Below are positions 47,387 to 56,259 of a stretch of 64,000 nt of DNA, one piece after another (the first letter of the stretch is position 1; each line of letters starts with the position of its first letter). The stretch is from Caldilineaceae bacterium (lineage in GTDB: Bacteria > Chloroflexota > Anaerolineae > Caldilineales > Caldilineaceae): the NCBI GenBank assembly GCA_022821585.1, contig JAJEDI010000055.1, positions 1 through 64,000 on the forward strand, written 5' to 3'. Below the pieces are notes generated by a model. It did no database searches, was not told the origin of the DNA, and saw only the letters and a list, made by a program, of their open reading frames with translations. A program made the translations under genes and the position numbers.

Positions 47387-48019
47387 TTACGAATCCTGTT
47401 CGCTCTGATCCGGTGAGCGTCCGTTCAGGCCTCGCTTCTCCTCGTCGCGGCCCTGCTGGGAGCGGTTCTGCCTTTTCTCGCGCTCTCTTTCCACCAGCTG
47501 TCTACTGAGTCTCTCCATCCAGAAACGGGCGTCGCGGTCGTTGGGATTGATCTCCAGGGCCCGCTGAAACATGGCGGAAGAACGGCTCAGGTTTCCCTGC
47601 TGTTTGTAGATCAATCCCAAGTGGTAGTGAACGTTGGGTGTGTTGGGATCGATCCACAGAGCCTTTTCGTAGGCCGCTATGGCCCTCTCCTGGTGCTTCG
47701 GGCCGGAAGTCTCCAGTCTGCCCAGATAGGCCGCTGCCAGGTTGGTCCACAGCAGCACATTTTCAGGAGAGGCATCCACGGCCCTTTTCAGGGTCTCGAC
47801 CGCCTTCGCCCATTTTCGCTGCAAAATCAGTGCACCGCCCATGTTGATGGCGATGTCAGGGTCGTCGGGCATGTCGGCCTGGAGCGGCTCGAGCACGGCG
47901 ATGGCCTCACCGGGCCGGTTCGCGCGCAGCAGGCGGGCGCTCTCGTTGAGTATCCTGCGGTAATCGGCGGAAGTGCCGTGATTCTCGGGCGTAGGGCTGC
48001 TTTGGTCGCTGTCAGTCAT
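47387..48019 (-). CDS. Tetratricopeptide-repeat protein
   Basis: 210 residues with about four TPR motifs between 20 and 170 (for example AVDASPENVLLWTNLAAAYL, YEKALWIDPNTPNVHYHLGL, FQRALEINPNDRDARFWMER), then a charged Arg/Glu-rich tail. TPRs mediate protein-protein contacts; no enzyme domain is present. It lies two bases before the FecR-like gene and 63 bases after the small 122-residue gene, so it belongs to the same transcript. It may be a scaffold for the membrane proteins encoded next to it. Confidence 0.82.
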   Translation of the reverse strand: MTDSDQSSPTPENHGTSADYRRILNESARLLRANRPGEAIAVLEPLQADMPDDPDIAINMGGALILQRKWAKAVETLKRAVDASPENVLLWTNLAAAYLGRLETSGPKHQERAIAAYEKALWIDPNTPNVHYHLGLIYKQQGNLSRSSAMFQRALEINPNDRDARFWMERLSRQLVEREREKRQNRSQQGRDEEKRGLNGRSPDQSEQDS

Positions 48020-48082
48020 CGCTATCTGCGTACTTTCACTTGGAAGGAAATGCTGGCACAGGATTGTGCAGGCCGAATTCGG

Positions 48083-48451
48083 TCAGGCCCGATCTGTTTG
48101 CTCAGTCGCCCCGGCAGAGCTGTCCGTTACTTCGTCAAGATTGTGGAACACCTCGTATTTCTCCAAAGAGGGCGCGAAGAATTCAACCACGAATTCGTTG
48201 GGCAGACCCATGGGCAGGACCAGTTCGCTGAGCAAGGCCTGCACGAACATGCGTCTGCGATCAGTTTCGATCTGCTGCGAGGCCATGTCCCACAGCAGGA
48301 GTGTTCCATAAGTGCCCTCACCTGTGTAATGAAGATCGAGTTTTCCGATCGTCAGGGGCTGATCTTCTTCATCTGTCTGGGTCAGGTCAAAGAGTGCGTA
48401 CTGTTCAGAACTGTGCGTGCGCACCAGGCGCTTGAGCTTCAGATTCACCAC
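48083..48451 (-). CDS. Conserved-looking small protein of unknown function
   Basis: 122 residues, acidic, soluble and beta-rich at the front (LKLKRLVRTHSSEQYALFDL, TGEGTYGTLLLWDM), with a helix that follows (RRMFVQALLSELVLP). It has no cysteine motif or membrane segment and I recognise no family. It starts at a GTG that overlaps the 3' end of the HEAT-repeat gene by seven bases, so it is translationally coupled to it. Its position in a tight HEAT-TPR-FecR operon argues that it is a real gene. Confidence 0.7.
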   Translation of the reverse strand: MVNLKLKRLVRTHSSEQYALFDLTQTDEEDQPLTIGKLDLHYTGEGTYGTLLLWDMASQQIETDRRRMFVQALLSELVLPMGLPNEFVVEFFAPSLEKYEVFHNLDEVTDSSAGATEQTDRA

Positions 48452-49470
48452 GCCTCCCAGTCATCAACGTCATCGTCCCAGTTTTCAAGAGAATCATCAA
48501 ACAGCGGAATCCCCTGGTCGTCTCCGTAGAACAGAGCCTCTTCCAGTGCGTCGTCGGCCGTCTTCGCTTCCTCCGCATCCTCACTTCCACTCATGGCGTT
48601 CAGCATCTCCTTTGCCCGCCGCCCGCCAAGCCGGCCCAAGGCGAAAATCGCCGCCAGCCGTACCGCTTTGCTTTCGTCTGACAGCAGCTCGATCAGGTCT
48701 TCAAGCGCGTCGCGGGCCTCCAGTTCGCCGCAGGCTCGCGCCGCGGCCGCGCGCATTTCCATATCAGGACTGCCCAACTCGGCCTGTACGGTCGAACGCC
48801 AGCGCACATCTGCGCTGCGCCCCATTGCTCGCAGCGCGGCCACCCGCATCTGGTCATCGTGCGAGTAGTAGCAGTCTTCGATCAACTCCCGAATGCCCGT
48901 CTCTCCGGAGAAGGCTATGCTCTCCAGCGCGTATGCCTGAACCGCCACCGGCTCCATGTCGGCGTGCAAGACAGCCAGCAGCGCGTCTTCAGCGCGCATG
49001 GCCAGCGCCGGCGAGAGCTCGTCCAACTCACCTGCCAGCACAAACGCGCCCAGGGCTTCGGCGGCGGCTGCGCGGACCGTGTCGTATGGATCGTTGTTCA
49101 GTATTTGAATCAGAGGACCGACAAGATCGGCTTCTTTGTCTTCCCACAGACCGCGAATGGCGAGAATGCGCACGTCGGGCAGTTCGTCCTTCAGTGCCAG
49201 TCGCAGCAGCCGGCCCAGCTGCACGTGCAGATTGGCCACACTTTCCTCTACGAGAGACTGAATAACATACAGCCTGCAGTCGTCACTGATCGTCCCCCAC
49301 GTCTCTTGCACGCGCCGCAAGTCGGCCAGACTCAAGTCCGACAAAACGACCAGTTCTTGCGCGGTTGGCAGCACGTCTTCCTCTCGCAGCTGGGCTAACA
49401 GGACCTCGACGGACTGTGCCGCTCTGGGTTGCGTCTGCGCGTCGCTGCTGGCTGTGACGGTGTCGGTCAC
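48445..49470 (-). CDS. HEAT-repeat protein
   Basis: About 341 residues with roughly six HEAT/armadillo-type helical repeats (about 70-290; examples DEEPDVRILAIRGL-like LPDVRILAIRGLWEDK, DTVRAAAAEALGAF, MRVAALRAMGR, KAVRLAAIFALGRLGG). A strongly acidic C-terminus follows (DDDVDDWEAW). HEAT repeats form protein-binding solenoids; PBS-lyase-like versions occur in many bacteria. I prefer the GTG at 49470, which has GAGGGG just upstream; an ATG-type extension to 49590 would add 40 unlikely residues. It is probably the first gene after a 134-bp gap in the long minus-strand run. Confidence 0.8.
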   Translation of the reverse strand: MTDTVTASSDAQTQPRAAQSVEVLLAQLREEDVLPTAQELVVLSDLSLADLRRVQETWGTISDDCRLYVIQSLVEESVANLHVQLGRLLRLALKDELPDVRILAIRGLWEDKEADLVGPLIQILNNDPYDTVRAAAAEALGAFVLAGELDELSPALAMRAEDALLAVLHADMEPVAVQAYALESIAFSGETGIRELIEDCYYSHDDQMRVAALRAMGRSADVRWRSTVQAELGSPDMEMRAAAARACGELEARDALEDLIELLSDESKAVRLAAIFALGRLGGRRAKEMLNAMSGSEDAEEAKTADDALEEALFYGDDQGIPLFDDSLENWDDDVDDWEAW

Positions 49471-49604
49471 TTGCCCCCTCACAATCAAAGAGTGCAACTT
49501 GCCTGAAAATGGTGCGTAAATACCTGCACGGGCTGGCTGCATTATAAACGACATTCGCACTGTTGCCAGATGAGCGCAACACACTGGCAAGCAGCCGCGA
49601 CGAG

Positions 49605-50618
49605 CTACCCGGCGGGTGTCGCGCTCGGCGTTTCGGTGGCGGCCGGCGTCGGCGTAGCCTGGAGCAGTCCGGGCAACACGATTACGTCCCCTATCTGCAA
49701 TCGCGTTACGTCCCGGGGAGTGAGATCATTCGCCCTGAGCAGTTCGTCCTGCGGGATGCCAAATCGATTGGCGATCCCACCGATAGTATCTCCTGCCCTG
49801 ATTGTGTAGGTCAGCCATGCGGGCGTAGGCACGGCAGTCGGAGTCGGTGTCACAGTTGCCGTCGAGGTCGCCGTTTCGGTTACGGTCGGCAGCGCAGGAA
49901 ACGGGGAAGACGCCGTTGCTGTGTTTTCTACTGCGGCAGCGGTTTGCGTCGGCTCCTCTTCAACCGCCGTCGCCGCTACAGCCGGCGTCTCTGCAGGCGG
50001 GACTGCCGTGTCTGCCGGCATAGATCCGGCCTCCGAACCGTCAGCCGTCGTGCCTGATTCCTCCGGCGTCGGGGTTGAGTCCGCAACAATGGCCGGCTCC
50101 GTATTGGAACCGGACGACTGTTCTGCCTGGCCCGGACCGCTCTGAACGACTGCAGGCGCCAGGCTCTCGCGCGCAGGCAGTACATTCGGCTCACTTTCTG
50201 AAGATACGGGTGTGATTACGAAGTTTTGGAGCAGGGCTATGTTCTCGTTTCCCTGCAGGAAAGACGGCATCCCGCGCGCGATAAGCACGATGGCCAGTAA
50301 CCCGACCAGCAGCGCCGGAACACCAAAAGTGAGCATCCGCGACGGAGCGGCGTGCAGGTTGCGCCCACAACTGGGGCAGATTACATGGTCCGACGTGGCA
50401 TGCTTTCCGCAACGGAGGCACCGAATTCGGGTGACGCGTGGGACAAGGCGAGTGCCGCACTCCGCGCAAACGGTCTGATTTGGTAGAACTACGGAATAGC
50501 AGGAAGGGCAGCGCTTCGCGCCCCACGACGGGACCTGCGTCTCAGAGCGGCCTTCAGTTTGAGGTGGATTGAACTGTTCGGAATTGGCATCCGAAAAGTT
50601 TGTATCATCTAGAGACAT
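49605..50618 (-). CDS. Membrane-anchored zinc-ribbon protein with C-terminal LysM domain
   Basis: 337 residues. Two zinc ribbons at the front (CPSC and CAEC, then CLRC and CPSC, about 37-85) are followed by one transmembrane helix (about 96-113) and a long Ala/Thr/Pro/Ser/Glu linker (about 125-270). A C-terminal LysM domain follows (about 272-318, YTIRAGDTIGGIANRFGIPQ). This places zinc ribbons in the cytoplasm and a peptidoglycan- or glycan-binding LysM outside, so it may link an internal partner to the wall. It lies 53 bp after the site-2 protease gene on the same strand. Confidence 0.82.
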   Translation of the reverse strand: MSLDDTNFSDANSEQFNPPQTEGRSETQVPSWGAKRCPSCYSVVLPNQTVCAECGTRLVPRVTRIRCLRCGKHATSDHVICPSCGRNLHAAPSRMLTFGVPALLVGLLAIVLIARGMPSFLQGNENIALLQNFVITPVSSESEPNVLPARESLAPAVVQSGPGQAEQSSGSNTEPAIVADSTPTPEESGTTADGSEAGSMPADTAVPPAETPAVAATAVEEEPTQTAAAVENTATASSPFPALPTVTETATSTATVTPTPTAVPTPAWLTYTIRAGDTIGGIANRFGIPQDELLRANDLTPRDVTRLQIGDVIVLPGLLQATPTPAATETPSATPAG

Positions 50619-50671
50619 TGTCGGGGCATGGTAGTCGCCTATCCGGGAACAGTCAGGCTATGTCTGCGCTG

Positions 50672-52036
50672 TCACGGCCCCAACAGCTGGGACCAGTCGA
50701 TGCCTTGTGGTCCGGAGCGGATGTCATTGATAGTGATGACGACCATGAGCCCCAACAGCAAGACGAAACCGACAAGATGTATGACGCCTTCCTTTTCAGG
50801 AGGGATTCGTCGCCCCCGCAGCTTCTCAATGAATATGAACAACAACCGGCCTCCATCCAGCGCGGGAATCGGCAGCAGATTGGCAATTGCCAGGCCGGCG
50901 CTGATTATGGCAGCCAGCTGCCACACCGGGAACCAGAGGCCGGTGTCCGCGGTGGCGTTGACCGCCCCTCCCACCAGCTGGGCGATGCCAACCGGGCCGG
51001 AGAACGCGGCATCCTGGGGCGCCAGCTGCCCGGAAATCAGCAGGACCGGCAGTGTGACCACCGCCTGCACATAGTCGACGATGCCAACGACTCCTTGCCA
51101 GATACTGCGGAAAAAGGGCAGAGTTGTCAGCATCAGATTCCCGCTGATTCCTACGCCCATCGCACCCTGGCCGGGCGGCGGATCCCGACGGGCCAGCACA
51201 TCGCGGGTATACAGTTCATCCCCGCGCAGCATCGTCACCGAAATCGTCTCCCCCAGATTGGAGCGCACCACTTCGCCCAGACTGCGTTCAACGGTCACGA
51301 CCTCCCCGTTGATGGCGAAAAAGACGTCCCCCGGCATCAGCCCGGCCTCCTCCGCGGGGCTGCCCGGCGCCACCTGGGTGACCTGCGTGTGCAACGCGGC
51401 GTGGGGCGAAACATCCTCCAGCAGAGCCTGCAGTTCGTTGCGGGTAGCAAAGGGAACCTGCAGCGTGTGCAGGTTCCCGTCGCGAAGAATGACGATGGTA
51501 CCGGCTTCGGCGGAGATAGTGGGCGTTCGACGTTTCGGCCTCAGCAGTTCACCATTTCTGGCGTCGATATAAACGGGCTGTCCGTTGAATCGAAGCAGTG
51601 TGTCATTTTGCTCGAGAGCGGCCCCCATCAGTTCGGTGCCGGACGGGACATCGCTCAGGAGGGGATGCGCGGCGCTGGCGGGAAAGCCGGAAAAGACACT
51701 GGCAATGGAGAAGAAAATCGCCAGCAGAAAATTCATGGCCGGTCCGGCAAGAAGTGTCAGAACGCGCCCCCGTTTGCGGGCCGCGTTGAAGGAGCCGGGG
51801 CTGGTGTCGGCCATATCCTCTCCCTTCATGCGCACAAAAGCACCGAAGGGGATCGCGTTCAGCGAAAATACCGTCCCGTCGTAGGTGAAAAGCTTGATCA
51901 GGCGCGGCGGGAACCCGAAAACGCCGAACTCTTCAACTTCGATTCCATTACGCCGTGCAACGAGGTAGTGGCCCAGCTCATGGAAGAAAATCAGCAGGCC
52001 CAATAGAAGAAAAAACGAAACGATAGTCAGGAACAT
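50672..52036 (-). CDS. rseP: Site-2 intramembrane zinc metalloprotease (RseP family)
   Basis: 454 residues. It shows FFHELGHYLVARR (HExxH near 19-23), an adjacent hydrophobic helix, AGPAMNFLLAIFF near 100, one or two PDZ-like domains (about 170-300, GSPAEEAGLMPGDVF), and the second active-site motif NLLPIPALDGGRL near 400 (the LDG Asp). These proteases cleave membrane-anchored regulators such as anti-sigma factors within the membrane. I chose the ATG at 52036, which puts the first helix at the very N-terminus as in RseP; a longer frame to 52123 is unlikely. A promoter lies about 170 bases upstream. The regulated substrate is not evident here. Confidence 0.92.
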   Translation of the reverse strand: MFLTIVSFFLLLGLLIFFHELGHYLVARRNGIEVEEFGVFGFPPRLIKLFTYDGTVFSLNAIPFGAFVRMKGEDMADTSPGSFNAARKRGRVLTLLAGPAMNFLLAIFFSIASVFSGFPASAAHPLLSDVPSGTELMGAALEQNDTLLRFNGQPVYIDARNGELLRPKRRTPTISAEAGTIVILRDGNLHTLQVPFATRNELQALLEDVSPHAALHTQVTQVAPGSPAEEAGLMPGDVFFAINGEVVTVERSLGEVVRSNLGETISVTMLRGDELYTRDVLARRDPPPGQGAMGVGISGNLMLTTLPFFRSIWQGVVGIVDYVQAVVTLPVLLISGQLAPQDAAFSGPVGIAQLVGGAVNATADTGLWFPVWQLAAIISAGLAIANLLPIPALDGGRLLFIFIEKLRGRRIPPEKEGVIHLVGFVLLLGLMVVITINDIRSGPQGIDWSQLLGP

Positions 52037-52353
52037 CCGAATCCTTGCTCCGGAGTCTGAAGAGAGGGCGTAAACCCGGCCCCTCTCGACTCTGCTAATT
52101 GTGGGCAGTGGGACAGTGCGCAATACGCAACGGCCACCGCCAAGCTTCTCGGTATCTGGGGAAAGCAGCAGTTGACTCTATGGAATACTCTCTCCCGGAT
52201 TCATTATACTAGGACGCCAAAATAGCGGGCAAATAGTTCACTCCTACCCTCGCCTCGCATTCTGACTTTGCCCCGCTGCCAAAGAACAGCCGGTCTGCAC
52301 CTGCCGAAGGCCACACTGTGGATAAGAATAAGCTGCCAAATGCGGAGAGACTT
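52037..52353. other. Leader region between the IPK and rseP genes
   Basis: Apart from the promoter at 52203-52232 no feature is visible. The minus-strand transcript would have a leader of about 160 bases. Confidence 0.5.
52203..52232 (-). promoter_or_regulatory. Sigma-70-type promoter upstream of rseP
   Basis: Minus strand: TTGCCC (52227-52232), 18 bp, perfect -10 TATAAT (52203-52208). It is the likely start of the operon rseP, LysM, HEAT, 48083, TPR, FecR-like, glycosyltransferase. Confidence 0.6.
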
Positions 52354-53226
52354 TCAGGTAGGGTCTTGCGGTGTCCCGGCGTGGATCAGAGTGCCGGGCG
52401 GATCGGAGAGGTCGGTCAGCGCGTGAAATACTGCGCCTGGCGTAAGCCCGCCGCAGATGATCACTTCCAGGCCCGTCAACGCGCGAACCATGCGCAGCGA
52501 CTGCTCGACCTTGGCGGCCATGCCGCCTGTCACATCGGTGGCATGGCTTGCGCCGAGCCTTGCCTGCAGCGATTCAATCGAAAGGGGCGTAATCTCCCTC
52601 AACAGGACCGCGCTCGGGTCCCGGCGAGGGTCGCTGGAATACACGCCGTTTACTTCGCCGGCCAGCACGATTCGTACCGGGGGCAGCCGCGCGGCCATCT
52701 CTTCGAAGATTTCCTCTGTGCTGGCAATTGTGCCCCCGCGCACGCTGTCGAGCGCGACGTCCCCGTGAATCAAGGGCAGTAGCCCCCGCTCCAGCGCCAG
52801 GCGCACCGTTTCCGCCGGCCCGCCAACGACTTTGCCATCCTCGCAACGCAGCGCCGCGCTGGGCTGTACGGTCCAGGCGGGCAGCTCTGCCTGCAGCAGC
52901 TGGGCGGCGACGATACGGTTCAGGCGCGCGGCCGCATCCGCGGTGCAGGCGAAGCCGTACCAGCCGGCCTCGCTGTGGACTCCCTTGCGCGTGCCATGCC
53001 GCTGCGCGCTGACGTGGCCGAAACTGCCGCTGCCGTGCCCCAGGACGAGTTGGAGCCCTGGACGCGCCTCTCTGGCCCGGGCAATTTCTCCGGTCAGCCG
53101 CTCCAGTACGTCAAGCCTGGGTGTTTCCCGTCTGTCTTTTTGGGTGATCAGCGAGCCGCCGAGCTTCAGATAGATGAGGGGCACGGTCGCTATCGCTATC
53201 CGCCTACTGGCCTGAGGCGCCGTCAT
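52354..53226 (-). CDS. Isopentenyl phosphate kinase
   Basis: 290 residues of the amino-acid-kinase fold, with the motifs of isopentenyl phosphate kinases: YLKLGGSLITQKD near 19, GHGSGSFGH near 63 (containing the IPK-type His), PLIHGDVALD near 155, VLAGEVNGVYSSDP near 190, and TGGMAAKVE near 240. IPK converts isopentenyl phosphate to the diphosphate in the alternative mevalonate pathway. It is common in archaea and known in some Chloroflexota. The frame overlaps the 3' end of selA by 23 bases; a GTG at 53184 is an alternative start. Other mevalonate genes are not in the window. UMP- or glutamate-kinase function is less likely given the GHGSGSFGH motif. Confidence 0.85.
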   Translation of the reverse strand: MTAPQASRRIAIATVPLIYLKLGGSLITQKDRRETPRLDVLERLTGEIARAREARPGLQLVLGHGSGSFGHVSAQRHGTRKGVHSEAGWYGFACTADAAARLNRIVAAQLLQAELPAWTVQPSAALRCEDGKVVGGPAETVRLALERGLLPLIHGDVALDSVRGGTIASTEEIFEEMAARLPPVRIVLAGEVNGVYSSDPRRDPSAVLLREITPLSIESLQARLGASHATDVTGGMAAKVEQSLRMVRALTGLEVIICGGLTPGAVFHALTDLSDPPGTLIHAGTPQDPT

Positions 53227-54745
53227 CAGCGGGCAACCGGCCGCAGAGAACCGCCAAAAGCGCCTGCTCCTGCTCGGGCAGGACGGTCCTCAGGTCGACA
53301 AGCAGCCGGTCATTCTGGATCCGGCAGACTACCGGCGGTTCGGCACTGCGCAGTGCGGCGGCCGCGCTGTCCGGTTGCCGCAATGCGAATGCCAGCAGCA
53401 CTGTGGGCAGGGTTTCGCCTGGCAAGCTCCCCCCGCCAACTGTGCTTTCCCCGGGGACCAGCTCGGCCTCAATGTCCGCCTCAGCCAGCCGGCGCTGGAA
53501 CCGGCGGGCGCGCTGCTGGACGCCGTCTTCCGACTGCGCGATCATGCGCCACACGGGAATCTCGGCCGCGGCTCGCCCCCGTCGATAGGACTGCAGCGTT
53601 GCATCCAGCGCAGCCAGGGTCATCTTGTCCACGCGCAGGGCCCGCGCCAGCGGATGCGAGCGCAGTTTCGCAATGTGCTCTGCTCTTCCCACGATGAGAC
53701 CTGCCTGGGGACCGCCCAGAAGCTTGTCGCCGCTGAATGTGATGATATCCGCTCCCGCCTGTACACTGCTCTGCACCATCGGTTCCGGGGCCATCCCGAA
53801 CTGGGCCGTATCAAGCAGCGTGCCGGAGCCAAGGTCGTCGATGACCAGCAGACGATCGCCCGCCCGGCGGCTCCGACCATCGCCGTCAGGGTCGCTCGCG
53901 ACAGCCGCGTCCTCAGTTTCAGTGGAATCCTCCTCGCTGGCGGCGCCTTGCCCGCGGGCGATTTCGACCAGTTCGGTCAGCTCCGGCTTCTTCACAAAGC
54001 CGACCTGTTGGAAGTTGCTGGCATGAATCCGCATGAGAGCGGCAGTCCGGGGCCCGATGGCGCCCGCGAAATCGTGGGCATGCGTGCGGTTGGTCGTGCC
54101 GACTTCCACAAGTGTGGCGCCGCTCTGGCGCAACACATCGGGTATCCGAAAACCCCCTCCGATCTCGACCAGCTCACCGCGGCTGACGATCACCTCCCGT
54201 CCAACGCACAGCGCCGTCAGCACGAGGAATACGGCCGCGGCGTTGTTGTTGACCACGAGCGCGTCTTCGGCGCCGCTCAACTCGCACAGAAGCCGGGCGG
54301 GGTGGACGTGGCGGCTGCCGCGTTGACCGCCCTCCAGGTCATATTCGAGTGTGCTGTACCCTTGCGCCAGCCGGACCACCGCCTCCTGGGCGGCGTCGCT
54401 GAGAGGCGTGCGGCCCAGGTTCGTGTGAATGACTACCCCTGTCGCGTTGACTACGGGGCGCAGGGAGGAGGCGGAGCCGGCGAGGACGCTGTCGGTGATG
54501 CGCTCCTTCCACTCGCCGCCCGAGGGCGCCGGTTGTCCGTTGTGGATGGCAGTGCGCGCCGCGTCGAGTTCAGCGCGGGCTGCTGCGGTAACAGGTCCGC
54601 TCCCGTACTCCGCAACCAAGGCGGTGATCTCCGGAACCGAAAGGAGCTTGTCGACCGCCGGCAGTTTTCGAAACTCTGCCGCTTCCCACCCCGACTTACT
54701 GCCGTCGGAGGCGTTGGGAGGTCGCTTCATCCCAGTTGCTTTCAT
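53204..54745 (-). CDS. selA: L-seryl-tRNA(Sec) selenium transferase
   Basis: This PLP enzyme converts seryl-tRNA(Sec) to selenocysteinyl-tRNA(Sec). The 513-residue product has the SelA layout: N-terminal LPAVDKLLSVPE, VINTNLGRTPLS-type VIHTNLGRTPL near 107, LVVNNNAAAVFL near 165, and the PLP lysine in TFSGDKLLGGPQAG near 345. An extra acidic insertion (about 275-305, EEDSTETEDAAVASD) lies before LLVIDDLGSG. Length exceeds E. coli SelA (463) mainly because of that insertion. selB, selD and tRNA(Sec) are not in the window. It is downstream of rfbC by 78 bp and overlaps the IPK gene. Confidence 0.92.
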   Translation of the reverse strand: MKATGMKRPPNASDGSKSGWEAAEFRKLPAVDKLLSVPEITALVAEYGSGPVTAAARAELDAARTAIHNGQPAPSGGEWKERITDSVLAGSASSLRPVVNATGVVIHTNLGRTPLSDAAQEAVVRLAQGYSTLEYDLEGGQRGSRHVHPARLLCELSGAEDALVVNNNAAAVFLVLTALCVGREVIVSRGELVEIGGGFRIPDVLRQSGATLVEVGTTNRTHAHDFAGAIGPRTAALMRIHASNFQQVGFVKKPELTELVEIARGQGAASEEDSTETEDAAVASDPDGDGRSRRAGDRLLVIDDLGSGTLLDTAQFGMAPEPMVQSSVQAGADIITFSGDKLLGGPQAGLIVGRAEHIAKLRSHPLARALRVDKMTLAALDATLQSYRRGRAAAEIPVWRMIAQSEDGVQQRARRFQRRLAEADIEAELVPGESTVGGGSLPGETLPTVLLAFALRQPDSAAAALRSAEPPVVCRIQNDRLLVDLRTVLPEQEQALLAVLCGRLPADDGASGQ

Positions 54746-54823
54746 GGTTCAGTCATCCTGGCGCAGCGTAACGAACAATGCAAGAGCGCGCTGGTCCCAG
54801 ATCGCCCCCATACAGCGCAGGAG

Positions 54824-55375
54824 CTACACTGTATCCAGGCGCGGCAAATGATCGACCGGCAAATCTGCCAGGAAGGGATTGCCGCGGTCACGGTCGGAAA
54901 GGTGCGGGTCGCTCTGCTTCCAGTCCACCGCCAGCTCCGGATCATTCCAGGCTACGCCGTGTTCGTCCGAGTTGTCGTAATAGTTGTCGACATTATAAGT
55001 GAGAACGGCATCGGTCAGCGCGAGAAATCCGTGCGCGACGCCTACGGGGATGAAGACGCCCACGTGGTTGTGCTCTCCGATTTCCAGCGTCTCCGTCTGC
55101 CCGAAAGACGGGCTGTCCGGCCGCAAGTCGGCAAGTACAACCTGAACGGTCCCGTTCACGCAGAACCAGTAGTCCACCTGATGATAGTGGAAGTGCAGCC
55201 CGCGCAGCACCCCCGCCTTCGAATAACTGACGTTCGACTGGACGCGCGCCCAGTTACGTTGTGGGAACCACTCCTTGCGAAACGTCTCCAGAAAGCGGCC
55301 GCGGTCATCCCCGAATGCCCGTAGTGCGGCAAAGTTAACACCTTCTATCTGTCGTGAATCAGTTATCTCAGGCAC
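54824..55375 (-). CDS. rfbC: dTDP-4-dehydrorhamnose 3,5-epimerase
   Basis: 183 residues, the typical RmlC length. It epimerises dTDP-4-keto-6-deoxyglucose on the way to dTDP-rhamnose for surface polysaccharide. Visible features are the N-terminal DDRGRFLETFRKEWF, the catalytic His segment GVLRGLHFHYHQVDYW near 58, HVGVFIPVGVAHGFLAL near 105, and TYNVDNYYD near 130 with the Tyr acid. I chose the GTG at 55375 because AGAGGGA lies just upstream; an ATG at 55423 would add 16 residues unlike the family. The other rhamnose genes (rmlA, B, D) are absent from the window. Confidence 0.9.
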   Translation of the reverse strand: MPEITDSRQIEGVNFAALRAFGDDRGRFLETFRKEWFPQRNWARVQSNVSYSKAGVLRGLHFHYHQVDYWFCVNGTVQVVLADLRPDSPSFGQTETLEIGEHNHVGVFIPVGVAHGFLALTDAVLTYNVDNYYDNSDEHGVAWNDPELAVDWKQSDPHLSDRDRGNPFLADLPVDHLPRLDTV

Positions 55376-55470
55376 AGAAATCCCTCTGGAAAGTATGACG
55401 CCGAGGCAGGGCGCCGGTCGCAATCTATGTCTTCTCCCCTCCGGTCAGGATCCCACGCAGTAAGCGCCGC

Positions 55471-56259
55471 CTATGCCGTCAACAGGCGCATCCGCTCAAT
55501 GATCCTGTTGATCTCGGTCGCTTTGAGCTGGTACGAAGCCCGGTTCACCACGAGCACCGCCTGGCTCTCCAGAATCGAACGGATCTCCACCAGCCCGTTC
55601 ATGCGCAGGGTGGTCCCGGTCTGCACCACGTCAACGATCAGGTCGGCGAGACCCAGGATCGGCCCAAGTTCGACCGAGCCGCCCAAAGCGATGATCTCCG
55701 CGTTTACGCCTCGTTCGTCGAAGAATTGGCGGGTGAGGCGCGGATATTCGGTCGCGATACGGGGCTGGCTCATGTAGCGCAGCGGTGTACCCGGCACTTG
55801 GGCAGATGAAGCCGGATCTGCATCAATGTCTGCAGCATCGAGACTCTCCGCATGTGAGACCCCGGGGGCCCCCGCCGGGCCGGCAACGCTCAAGCGGCAG
55901 TGTCCGAATGGCAGCAGCAACGGCTCGTAGACCGCCCGGTCCGTCTCCCGCACCACGTCGAGCCCGCAAATACCCAAATCGGCGGCGCCGTGCTCTACAT
56001 AAGTGGGGACATCGCGCGGCTTGGCCATCACAAAGCCAATCGAGCCGTCGGCGGCCGGCAGAATCAGTTTGCGGCTTTCCGTGTCGGTGGGAATCGAGAG
56101 CCCAGCCTGTTCGAGGAAAGAAAGACTGTCCTGGGCCAGCCTCCCCTTGGGCAGGGCAAAGAGCAGCGACTGTTTGGTCTGCCCGCTTGCCGCTGACGGC
56201 TGTGACTGCTCGACTGTCTCAGCAGGCCGGTGTCGCGGCGCCGCAACTGTTGACGTCAT
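55471..56259 (-). CDS. hisG: ATP phosphoribosyltransferase, catalytic subunit (short form)
   Basis: First step of histidine synthesis: ATP plus PRPP to phosphoribosyl-ATP. The product is 262 residues with ALPKGRLAQDSLSFLEQAGL near 36, PRDVPTYVEHGAADLGICGLD near 80, and the PRPP loop DVVQTGTTLRMNGL near 210. There is no C-terminal ACT-like domain, so this is the short HisG that needs HisZ. A low-complexity insertion (about 132-150, AADIDADPASSAQ) interrupts the middle and is unusual. The ATG at 56259 overlaps the hisZ stop by four bases (ATGA), which confirms the pairing. Confidence 0.93.
   Translation of the reverse strand: MTSTVAAPRHRPAETVEQSQPSAASGQTKQSLLFALPKGRLAQDSLSFLEQAGLSIPTDTESRKLILPAADGSIGFVMAKPRDVPTYVEHGAADLGICGLDVVRETDRAVYEPLLLPFGHCRLSVAGPAGAPGVSHAESLDAADIDADPASSAQVPGTPLRYMSQPRIATEYPRLTRQFFDERGVNAEIIALGGSVELGPILGLADLIVDVVQTGTTLRMNGLVEIRSILESQAVLVVNRASYQLKATEINRIIERMRLLTA

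Noticed and set aside
53375-55324. 649-codon plus-strand frame opposite selA and rfbC
   Set aside because: It spans two real genes with clear motifs on the other strand.
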